Assembly: GCA_026692885.1 (NCBI GenBank)
Contig: JAPLNJ010000672.1
Coordinates: 1-5,637 of the forward strand
DNA length: 5,637 nt
Direction: 5' to 3'
DNA from: Planctomycetota bacterium
Lineage (GTDB): Bacteria > Planctomycetota > Planctomycetia > Pirellulales > Pirellulaceae
The notes beneath the pieces were generated by a model. The model saw nothing but the letters and a program-made list of their open reading frames with translations. It was not told where the DNA came from and did no database searches. Of this stretch, positions 1-5,637 are shown one piece after another. Every line of letters begins with the position of its first letter. Position 1 is the first letter of the stretch. The position numbers and the translations under genes were made by a program.

Positions 1-2
1 AT

Positions 3-8
3 GAGAGG
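3..8 (+). promoter_or_regulatory. Likely ribosome binding site
   Basis: GAGAGG, complementary to the 3' end of 16S rRNA, ends 6 nt before ATG 15. This spacing supports that ATG over the one at base 1, whose frame stops after about 50 codons. No promoter can be judged because the window begins here. Confidence 0.6.
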
Positions 9-14
9 TTTCGT

Positions 15-83
15 ATGCGTTTTGCAGCCAAATTTGCGGTCGGTGTGTTTCTGTGCCTGGCGGCCTGGCAGACCCAGGCAGCC
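15..83 (+). other. Signal peptide of the giant protein (residues 1-23)
   Basis: The N-terminus has a basic n-region (R2, K6), a hydrophobic core AVGVFLCLAAW (8-18), and a polar c-region ending TQAAE. Signal peptidase I would plausibly cut after A22 (T20-Q21-A22) or A23. C14 is inside the core but preceded by V-F-L, which does not fit a lipobox, so a lipoprotein is unlikely. This implies Sec-dependent export out of the cytoplasm. Confidence 0.85.
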
Positions 84-3000
84 GAAATCGGCTACCTGGA
101 GGACTTCGCCCTGGCCAAGGACCGCACGGTTCCGCTGCAACAGCTGATTCCCGGCACCGAAGACTACTATTACTATCACTGCCTCCACTTCCAGAACACC
201 GAGCAGTTCGACAAGGTCAACGAACTGCTGACCGCCTGGATCAACCGGTACAAGGACACGCCGGGCATCCGCGAGATTCAGAACCGGCAGGCCCTGCTGA
301 CCTACACCAAGAGCCCCGACAAGTCGCTGGAGTTCATCCGTCAGCGACTGGGCCTGCAGTTCAATCACCAGCGCGAGCGGCTGAACGAGAAGCCCAATCT
401 GCCGACCAGCCTGGACCAGAACGTGATCGCCCGCAAGAGGCTGCAGGCCCGGGCCTTCGCCCAACATCCGAACCTGCAAGGCTGCGAAGACGAGGCCCTG
501 GACTGGCTGGTCACGACGGACCTGACCCCGGATCGACGGCGCCACCTGCTGGAACGGTTGCAGCGGCCCGACTATCCGCAACTGCCGAAGTTGGTGGTCG
601 ACGACTTGAACTACCAGAACAGCGGCGGCTTCGGTTGCTTTGGGATTCATGGGCAACTGCTGCTGGCGCAGTTGGACGAGTGCCTCAAGCTCAAACCGGA
701 CCTGCTCAACCAGCAGAACTTCGTCAACGTCTACCTGACGAAGCTGCGCCCCAACGCGGACGTCGATTGGCGTCACGATCCGACCGAGCACAGGGCGTAT
801 CTGGAGCGACTGTGGAGCTTCGTCCACAAGCTGGCGCCGGTCCATAACTCGTTGAAGGCCCTTGTGCTGTACCAGCGGTTGGTCCTCGACCGCTCCCAGG
901 GCGTCTACGACAAGCCGACGTTCCTGACCTACCTGCAGACACCACGCAACGCGAACTACATGAACAAGAAGTTCATGGAACTGGACGACAACCGCCGCCA
1001 CACCGCAGACTTGGCAGCCAACTTCGAGAATGTCACCATGCTGCCACCGGTTGGCAACGACGAGCCGCTGGTGCGGAGCTACCTGCAGCAGTTCTTCGTC
1101 AAGGAAACCACGTACGAACCGTACACGCCGTGGGTGAACGACCTGGTTCTGAAACGCACGTTCGCCGAGACCAAGATCGTCAACGGGCTGGGCGAAGGTG
1201 AGCAGTGGGCGGCCATGTTGACGCCTGCCGAGTACCAGGTCCTGAAGGACCGCATCGATCTGGACTTCGCCGAGACCAACCAGCAGCGATTCGCAGCCGA
1301 AGACGCGGTCAGCCTGGATCTGTTCGTCAAGCACGTGAAGACGCTGATCGTCAAGGTCTACGAAATCAACACCGCCAACTTCTATCGCCAGAACCAGACG
1401 GACGTCAACACGGACATCAACCTCGATGGGCTGGTGGCCAACCAGGAGCAGACGTACGAGTATCCTGAGCCGCCACTGCGGCGCGTGCGCCGGCATTTTG
1501 AGTTCGCGGAATTGACCAAGCCGGGCGTCTACGTGATCGACTTCATCGGCAACGGCCAGAGCAGCCGGGCCGTGATCCGCAAGGGCCAGCTGCGGCATCT
1601 GGTGCGCACCACGACGGCCGGTCATGTGTTCACGGTGCTGGACGAACAGAATCGCAAACTGCCCAAGGCCACGCTCTGGTTCGGCGGGCGAGAGTACGCG
1701 CCCAACGACAAGGGCGATATCGTGGTGCCCTTCACCAACACGCCGCAGCGGCAGGCCATCGTCCTGCAACACGGCGACTTCTGCTCGTTGGACTACTTCC
1801 AACATCAGGCGGAAGAGTACTCCCTAGCGGCCGGGATCTACGTGGATCGCGAGTCGCTGCTGCGGCGCCAGAAGGCGTTGGTGGTGGTCCGGCCACAGCT
1901 GGTTTTGAACGGGATTCCCGTCACGTTGTCAGTGCTGGAAGATGTTCGGCTGGTGATCACGTCGACGGACCACGACGGCGTGGGCACGGCCAAGGAGGTC
2001 AAGGACTTTTCCCTATTTGAGGACCGGGAATCGACGTTCGAGTTTCAAGTTCCGCAGCGTCTGTCACAGGTCCGGTTCGAGTTGAAGGCCAAGGTGCAGA
2101 ATCTGAGCCAGAACAAGAAGCTGGATTTGACTGTGCAGGAGTCCTTCACTCTGAATCAGATCGACCAGACGGAGAAGGTCGAAGGATTGCATCTGCTGCG
2201 AGCTCAGGCTCAGAAAGGGGGACAGGCACCGGGCATCCATGCCCCGGAGCCAGTCCCCGTTTCTGACGCTGGCGACTATGTGGTCGACCTGTTGGGCAAG
2301 ACGGGCGAAGCGAAGGTCGACCGGCCGGTGCGGTTCGCCCTGAAGCATCGGGATTTCCGCGAGCCGGTGCAGGCCACGTTGCAGACCGATGCGCAGGGCC
2401 GTATCCGCCTGGGACCGCTCTTGGATATCGTCTCGGTGACTGCCACCGGACCGGAAGATGTGGCACAAACCTGGACGCTGGCCCGCAATCGGCACACGTA
2501 CTACCAGACGCTGCACGGTATCGAAGGCCAGCCGTTGGAAGTGCCGTACCTAGGCAAAGCCAAACAGCTCGCCCGAGACGAGGTCTCGCTGCTGGAGTTG
2601 CGGACTGATTCCTTCGTCGTCGATCGCTTTGAAGCTTTGGCGATTGACGGGGGCATGCTGCGCATCACCAAATTGCCACGTGGTGACTATGACTTGTGGT
2701 TGAAGCGGGATAACCAGCGGATTCGCATCCGCATCGTAGGTCAGGCTTTCCAGCCTGACGTCGGCGGGGCAAGAGTCAGGGGGGCAAATGTCAGGCTGGA
2801 AAGCCTGACCTACGGGGGCGGCTATGCGCTCGGTGAGAACCGGCAGCTGGAAGTCCGAGGCGAGCGCCCGCTGCAGATCGCTGCGGTGGAGACGGCCGAG
2901 GACGCCGTGACGATCCGCTTACAGAACCAGTCGAAGTTCGCCCGCGTCCACGTGTTTGCTACGCGGTACTGCCCGGCGTACGCGGCCTACGGACATTTCA

Positions 3001-5637
3001 GTCATGTACGCGACGCCGAACCGAGTTGGTTGGAGCCGCGGAAGCTGGAAGCGTTGTACATTGCTGGACGAAACATCGGCGACGAGTACCGGTATATCCT
3101 GGACCGCAAGTACGCGAAAAAGTACCCCGGCAACATGCTGGAACGTCCCAGCCTGCTGCTGAACCCGTGGGCCGTCCGCAGCACGGAGACCGGCGAGCAG
3201 AATGCTGCAGAGGGACAGGCGTTCGGACGGAAGGCCGAGGATCGCGGCGGCGGTGCCGGTCGTGGGGAAGGCCAGGACGCTCAGGCGGCGGCCGAAGGTG
3301 ACTTCGTTAACCTGGACTTCCTGGCCCAGGCCTCGGCCGTGCTGTTGAATCTAGCCGCTGACGAAAAAGGCATCGTGTCCATTCCGCGCCAGGAACTCGG
3401 CCCGCACCAGCACCTGCACATCGTGGCCATTGATCCGCGCAGCACGGCGTATCGCTCGGTGTCGCTGCCGGAGACCAAAGCGGCGTTTGTTGACCTGCGG
3501 TTGGCGAACGGACTGGACCCGAAGTTGAACTTTGCCCAACAGAAGCAGATCAGCGTTGTCGACGGCAAGCAGCCGTTCGCCGTCGCCGATATCACCTCAG
3601 CTCGGCTGGAGACCTACGACAGTCTGGCCAAGGTGTATTCGCTGTACGTCACGCTCAGCAACGACCCGACGCTGATCGAGTTCGGGTTTCTGATGAACTG
3701 GCCGAACCTGAAGCCGGAGGAAAAACGCACGCAGTGCTCGAAGTATGCCTGCCACGAAATGCACTTCTTCCTGTACCACAAGGACCCGGAGTACTTCCGC
3801 ACAGCTGTGCAGCCGTACCTGAGGAACAAGAAGGACAAGCAGTTCCTCGATCACTGGCTGTTGGGCGATGACCTGGCTGCCTACCTTCAGCCCTGGAATT
3901 ACGCCCAGCTGAACGCGACCGAACGGATTCTGTTGTCCCAGCGAGTGGCAGCGGACCGGCAGCATACGATACGCGACGTAACGGATCGGTTGGCTTTGCT
4001 CCCGCCGGATGTTGAACGGTTTACCACCCTGTTCGAGACGGCGCTGAAAGGCAGTGCGTTGGAAACCGGGGATGCACTCGGAATCGAGCGAGCGAGGGAG
4101 AAAGTCGACGTCGCAGGGTTGATCACACCGGCTGACAAGCAACCTGAATCCAATGCGCCCGTTGGTGGGGCACGTGCGGCACCAGCGCCAGCCGCTCCTG
4201 AGCCGGCGCAGCAGATGGCGGAGTTGTCTGCCGCCACGGCAGACGCTCCGGCCAGAGCGGATGGCAAGGCGGCAGAGAAGGCTAAGGACAATTTGGCTTT
4301 AGGTTACAGGAAACGTGCCACTAGCGAATTGCGCCGAAAACAGGGCGGTGACAAGGCCGTGGAGTTCCTGGAAACAGACGCGAAGGCGCGGACTGACGCT
4401 CGTCAGTTCTACCGCCAGCTGGACAAGACGCAGGAGTGGGCGGAGAACAACTACTACCACCTGCCCAACGACCAGCAGAACGCGGACCTAATCACCGTCA
4501 GCACCTTCTGGCGGGATTACGCCCAGTTTGATTCGGGCAAGGGCCGGAAGTTTCGGTCGGTGAACTTCGCCGAAGCCTCGCACAACTTCCCGGAGATGAT
4601 GTTCGCTCTGGCCGTGCTGGACCTGCCGTTTGCGACCGAGAAGCACGAGACGAAGTTCGATCAGGCCAAGCTGACGCTCACGCCGGGCTCGCCGCTGATT
4701 CTATTCCATGAAGAGATCAAGCAGGTGCCGGTCGCCAAGGAACCGACTCCGATCCTGGTCAGCCAAAACTTCTTCCGCCACGGCGACCGTACCCAGCAGG
4801 TGAACAACGAGCAGGTGGACAAGTTCGTCACCGAGGAATTCCTGGTCGGCGCTGTCTATGGCTGCCAAGTGGTGGTCACCAACCCGACTTCGTCCAAACA
4901 GAAGTTGGACGTGCTCTTGCAGATTCCGCGCGGCGCGATCCAGGTGCTGAAGGGCCGCGAGACGCGCAGCGTCCACGTCGACCTGGAACCGTACCACACG
5001 CAGACGCTGGAGTACCACTTCTACTTCCCGGCTCCCGGTGAGTTTCCGCACTACCCAGTCCAGGTCTCCAAGAATGAGCAGTTGGTAGCGCACGCGGCGC
5101 CGGTCACCTTGCAGGCGGTGGCCAAGCTCAGCCGCATCGACAAAGCATCGTGGGAGTACCTGTCCCAGTTCGGCACCAGCGAGGATGTGCTGAAGTATCT
5201 GGAGCAGGCCAACCTGCACCGCACCAACCTGGACAAGATTGCCTTTCGCGTGCAGGACAAGGCGTTCTTCGGCACGGTGACCGAGTTACTGGCTCGCCGC
5301 CACGCCTACAGCGACACGCTGTGGTCCTACGCCATCAAGCATAACGAGCCGGCGAAGGCCCGCGAGTACCTGCAGCATGCGGACGGCTTCGTCGGCCAAT
5401 GCGGGGCCTTCATCGACAGCCCCCTGCTGACGATCGATCCGGTGGCTCGCCGCGCGTACCAGCACTTGGATTACCGGCCCCTGGTCAATGCCCGCGCCCA
5501 TCAACTGGGCCAGCACCGACAGATCGTCAACGACCGGTTCCATGCCAAGTACCACCAACTGCTGAAGATCCTCAGCTACCGTCGCGACCTGGACGATTCG
5601 GAGTTGATGGCGGTGACGTATTACCTGCTGCTCCAGG
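15..5637 (+). CDS. Giant exported protein of unknown function with macroglobulin/Ig-like beta segments, 3' partial
   Basis: One uninterrupted frame gives 1,874 complete codons with no stop before the window ends, so the C-terminus is missing. ATG 15 is chosen because a purine-rich GAGAGG sits 6 nt upstream and the first 23 residues form a signal peptide. The frame has no stop between base 3 and the ATG, so an upstream start cannot be excluded. Residues 24-490 look helical. From 497 the pattern becomes beta-sandwich: PGVYVIDFIGNGQSSRAVIRKG (in part, 503-524), then KLPKATLWFGG (548-558) and DKGDIVVPF (565-573). This resembles macroglobulin/Ig-like modules followed by a glycine-turn repeat. Further beta strands run to about 1050 and again at 1577-1700 (QVVVTNPTSS, YHFYFPAPGEF). 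Two low-complexity linkers (1057-1096, 1373-1426) divide the protein. I see no thioester CxEQ motif and no internal membrane helix. Two palindromic repeats are translated in frame (residues 733-750 and 908-933). I infer a periplasmic or surface role; no enzymatic activity is evident. The open frame is certain, the fold assignment tentative. Confidence 0.93.
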   Translation, partial: MRFAAKFAVGVFLCLAAWQTQAAEIGYLEDFALAKDRTVPLQQLIPGTEDYYYYHCLHFQNTEQFDKVNELLTAWINRYKDTPGIREIQNRQALLTYTKSPDKSLEFIRQRLGLQFNHQRERLNEKPNLPTSLDQNVIARKRLQARAFAQHPNLQGCEDEALDWLVTTDLTPDRRRHLLERLQRPDYPQLPKLVVDDLNYQNSGGFGCFGIHGQLLLAQLDECLKLKPDLLNQQNFVNVYLTKLRPNADVDWRHDPTEHRAYLERLWSFVHKLAPVHNSLKALVLYQRLVLDRSQGVYDKPTFLTYLQTPRNANYMNKKFMELDDNRRHTADLAANFENVTMLPPVGNDEPLVRSYLQQFFVKETTYEPYTPWVNDLVLKRTFAETKIVNGLGEGEQWAAMLTPAEYQVLKDRIDLDFAETNQQRFAAEDAVSLDLFVKHVKTLIVKVYEINTANFYRQNQTDVNTDINLDGLVANQEQTYEYPEPPLRRVRRHFEFAELTKPGVYVIDFIGNGQSSRAVIRKGQLRHLVRTTTAGHVFTVLDEQNRKLPKATLWFGGREYAPNDKGDIVVPFTNTPQRQAIVLQHGDFCSLDYFQHQAEEYSLAAGIYVDRESLLRRQKALVVVRPQLVLNGIPVTLSVLEDVRLVITSTDHDGVGTAKEVKDFSLFEDRESTFEFQVPQRLSQVRFELKAKVQNLSQNKKLDLTVQESFTLNQIDQTEKVEGLHLLRAQAQKGGQAPGIHAPEPVPVSDAGDYVVDLLGKTGEAKVDRPVRFALKHRDFREPVQATLQTDAQGRIRLGPLLDIVSVTATGPEDVAQTWTLARNRHTYYQTLHGIEGQPLEVPYLGKAKQLARDEVSLLELRTDSFVVDRFEALAIDGGMLRITKLPRGDYDLWLKRDNQRIRIRIVGQAFQPDVGGARVRGANVRLESLTYGGGYALGENRQLEVRGERPLQIAAVETAEDAVTIRLQNQSKFARVHVFATRYCPAYAAYGHFSHVRDAEPSWLEPRKLEALYIAGRNIGDEYRYILDRKYAKKYPGNMLERPSLLLNPWAVRSTETGEQNAAEGQAFGRKAEDRGGGAGRGEGQDAQAAAEGDFVNLDFLAQASAVLLNLAADEKGIVSIPRQELGPHQHLHIVAIDPRSTAYRSVSLPETKAAFVDLRLANGLDPKLNFAQQKQISVVDGKQPFAVADITSARLETYDSLAKVYSLYVTLSNDPTLIEFGFLMNWPNLKPEEKRTQCSKYACHEMHFFLYHKDPEYFRTAVQPYLRNKKDKQFLDHWLLGDDLAAYLQPWNYAQLNATERILLSQRVAADRQHTIRDVTDRLALLPPDVERFTTLFETALKGSALETGDALGIERAREKVDVAGLITPADKQPESNAPVGGARAAPAPAAPEPAQQMAELSAATADAPARADGKAAEKAKDNLALGYRKRATSELRRKQGGDKAVEFLETDAKARTDARQFYRQLDKTQEWAENNYYHLPNDQQNADLITVSTFWRDYAQFDSGKGRKFRSVNFAEASHNFPEMMFALAVLDLPFATEKHETKFDQAKLTLTPGSPLILFHEEIKQVPVAKEPTPILVSQNFFRHGDRTQQVNNEQVDKFVTEEFLVGAVYGCQVVVTNPTSSKQKLDVLLQIPRGAIQVLKGRETRSVHVDLEPYHTQTLEYHFYFPAPGEFPHYPVQVSKNEQLVAHAAPVTLQAVAKLSRIDKASWEYLSQFGTSEDVLKYLEQANLHRTNLDKIAFRVQDKAFFGTVTELLARRHAYSDTLWSYAIKHNEPAKAREYLQHADGFVGQCGAFIDSPLLTIDPVARRAYQHLDYRPLVNARAHQLGQHRQIVNDRFHAKYHQLLKILSYRRDLDDSELMAVTYYLLLQ
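1503..2162 (+). other. Beta-sandwich-rich region, macroglobulin/Ig-like (residues about 497-716)
   Basis: Short alternating hydrophobic strands separated by Gly/Asn/Asp turns replace the helical pattern of the N-terminus. Key pieces are GVYVIDF (504-510), HVFTVLDEQ (537-545), ATLWFGGREY (552-561), NDKGDIVVPF (564-573), ALVVVRPQLVLNGIPV (from about 625), VRLVITSTDHDG (644-655) and STFEFQVP. The order 'Gly-Tyr strand, charged strand, A-x-L/V strand, G-turn, VPF strand' recalls macroglobulin MG domains or carboxypeptidase-regulatory-like modules. That is a pattern resemblance by eye, not a profile match. Confidence 0.45.
2211..2265 (+). repeat. Palindromic element 1: 55-nt imperfect hairpin translated in frame
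   Basis: The two halves pair over about 23 bp. Pairs are CAGAAA/TTTCTG outside, then GGGGAC/GTCCCC, GGC/GCC, CC/GG and GGGCAT/ATGCCC at the tip. There are three mismatches (2217/2259, 2224/2252, 2228/2248), one bulged C (2245) and a nominal CC loop. It starts on a codon boundary and reads as the 18-residue peptide QKGGQAPGIHAPEPVPVS (733-750), Pro/Gly-rich and unlike the strands on either side (GLHLLRAQ before, GDYVVDLLGKTGE after). The motif GGGGACAGGCACC...GGAGCCAGTCCCC resembles dispersed palindromes I remember from planctomycete genomes, which is unverified. A transcription terminator is unlikely because there is no T-run and the frame continues. Confidence 0.85.
2735..2814 (+). repeat. 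Palindromic element 2: BIME-like pair of inverted REP sequences, translated in frame
   Basis: The arms 2735-2759 and 2790-2814 are perfect 25-nt reverse complements around a 30-nt spacer. Each arm is itself a hairpin: on the + strand GTAG (2736-2739) is followed by GTCAGGCT-TTCC-AGCCTGAC (2740-2759), and the right arm is the same unit on the - strand. A GTAG or GGAG tetranucleotide next to a small palindrome is the known signature of REP sequences mobilised by REP-associated tyrosine transposases (RAYT/TnpA_REP), and two inverted REPs make a BIME. The element encodes residues 908-933, with VGQAFQPD from the left arm and VRLESLTY from the right. It interrupts a strand-like stretch (RIRIRI before, GGYALGE after). 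The structure is seen directly. The REP assignment is inference, and no transposase is in the window. Confidence 0.9.
2766..2795 (+). repeat. 15-nt tandem duplication inside the spacer of element 2
   Basis: GGGGCAAGAGTCAGG (2766-2780) is followed directly by GGGGCAAATGTCAGG (2781-2795), matching at 13 of 15 positions. The second copy runs into the right REP arm (its last six bases are the start of GTCAGGCT). The copies are codon-aligned and encode GARVR and GANVR (918-922, 923-927), so the duplication added five residues without changing frame. Replication slippage next to the hairpin is a plausible origin. Confidence 0.8.
3183..3302 (+). other. Low-complexity Gly/Ala/Glu/Gln-rich linker (residues 1057-1096)
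   Basis: The segment contains GRKAEDRGGGAGRGEGQDAQ and flanking charged residues with almost no large hydrophobics. It separates the first beta-rich half from the next folded region, which begins at DFVNLDFLAQASAV. It is probably a flexible interdomain linker. There is no length periodicity to suggest a repeat array. Confidence 0.7.
3723..3863 (+). other. Helical segment with a Cys/His cluster (residues 1237-1283)
   Basis: C1241, C1246, H1247 and H1250 lie together in CSKYACHEMH, within a predicted helical segment continuing as FFLYHKDPEYF. The spacing is C-x4-C-H-x2-H. Cysteines are sparse elsewhere in this protein, which makes the cluster stand out. Two cysteines could form a disulfide in an exported protein, or the four residues could hold a metal. 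It is not a zincin HExxH site, and a single C-x4-C-H is weak evidence for heme c. Confidence 0.35.
4131..4292 (+). other. Low-complexity Ala/Pro-rich linker (residues 1373-1426)
   Basis: The stretch includes GGARAAPAPAAPEPAQQMAE followed by Ala/Lys/Asp-rich sequence, and has no predicted strands. It separates the Cys/His-containing helical region from the C-terminal third, which restarts with charged helices (LGYRKRATSELRRKQ). It is probably an extended flexible tether, typical of large exported multidomain proteins. Confidence 0.75.
4743..5111 (+). other. C-terminal beta-rich segment (residues about 1577-1699)
   Basis: Strand-like pieces are TPILVSQNFF (1578-1587), VYGCQVVVTNP (1614-1624), LDVLLQIPRGAIQVL (1631-1645), the strand before EPYHTQTLEYHFYFPAPGEF (1658-1677) and HYPVQVS. 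This looks like an Ig-like or macroglobulin-like sandwich with conserved-looking aromatic turns. Beyond about 1705 the sequence becomes helical again (SWEYLSQFGTSEDVLKYL onward) up to the window edge. The domain family is not identified. Confidence 0.4.

Noticed and set aside
54..56. C14 as a lipoprotein lipobox cysteine
   Set aside because: The preceding residues V-F-L do not fit the lipobox, which needs a small residue at -1, and C14 is in the middle of the hydrophobic core.
1..150. ATG at base 1 as the gene start
   Set aside because: Its frame hits a stop (TGA) after about 50 codons, and the sequence it would encode has no sensible composition. ATG 15 has an RBS and a signal peptide.
53..847. 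264-codon open frame on the + strand, frame 2
   Set aside because: It overlaps the main gene entirely, and its product is Arg/Pro/Gly/Ala-rich with no fold pattern, as expected of a shadow frame in GC-rich DNA.
2211..2265. Hairpin as a rho-independent terminator
   Set aside because: No T-tract follows, and the coding frame continues for more than 1,100 codons.
2064..2516. 150-codon antisense open frame
   Set aside because: It is antisense to the main gene and passes through palindromic element 1. No RBS or family features; a shadow.
2724..2735. CGCATC tandem hexamer as a target-site duplication of element 2
   Set aside because: Both copies lie on the left side and none is found after the right arm, so it does not flank the element.
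3753..3764. HEMH as a zinc metalloprotease motif
   Set aside because: The zincin motif is HExxH. Here the second His comes one residue too early.
3597..4142. 181-codon antisense open frame
   Set aside because: Lies fully antisense to well-formed helical coding sequence, with Val/Gln/Arg-rich composition typical of the complement of Leu/Asp/Tyr codons.
4701..5219. 172-codon antisense open frame
   Set aside because: Antisense to the convincing beta-rich C-terminal segment. Its Leu/Val/Asp-rich product mirrors the sense codons.

Overview
The window is almost entirely one very large gene. A forward reading frame opens at ATG 15 and runs without a stop to the last base: 1,874 complete codons, still open at the 3' edge. 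It encodes a protein with an N-terminal signal peptide, so it should be exported. Only 14 bases lie upstream of the start, and they hold a Shine-Dalgarno-like stretch. I see no RNA gene, CRISPR array, transposase gene, terminator or second gene. All other open frames, on either strand, look like shadows of this GC-rich gene.

Layout by residue: signal peptide 1-23; a mostly helical N-terminal region, about 24-490; a run of beta-sandwich-like segments, about 495-1050, whose pattern recalls macroglobulin/Ig-like domains; a Gly/Ala/Gln/Glu-rich linker at 1057-1096; a second mixed and helical region, about 1097-1370, with a Cys/His cluster at 1241-1250; an Ala/Pro-rich linker at 1373-1426; a helical stretch to about 1560; a beta-rich segment, about 1577-1700; and a C-terminal helical region cut by the window edge. 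I do not recognise a named gene. The function is unknown. A large periplasmic or surface, macroglobulin-like structural protein is the best guess.

The most striking content is two unrelated palindromic DNA elements inside the open frame, both translated. Element 1 (2211-2265) is a long imperfect hairpin adding 18 residues. Element 2 (2735-2814) has two perfect 25-nt inverted arms. Each arm is a GTAG tetranucleotide followed by its own 8-bp hairpin, which is the layout of a REP sequence, and the pair looks like a BIME. The left arm of element 2 can be read without a stop in only one of the three forward frames, the one used here. A 15-nt tandem duplication lies in its spacer and also keeps the frame.

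Organism: a GC-rich bacterium. The giant exported protein, and the resemblance of both palindromes to dispersed repeats I remember from Planctomycetes (Pirellulales-like genomes), suggest a planctomycete. This rests on memory and inference, not on a search.
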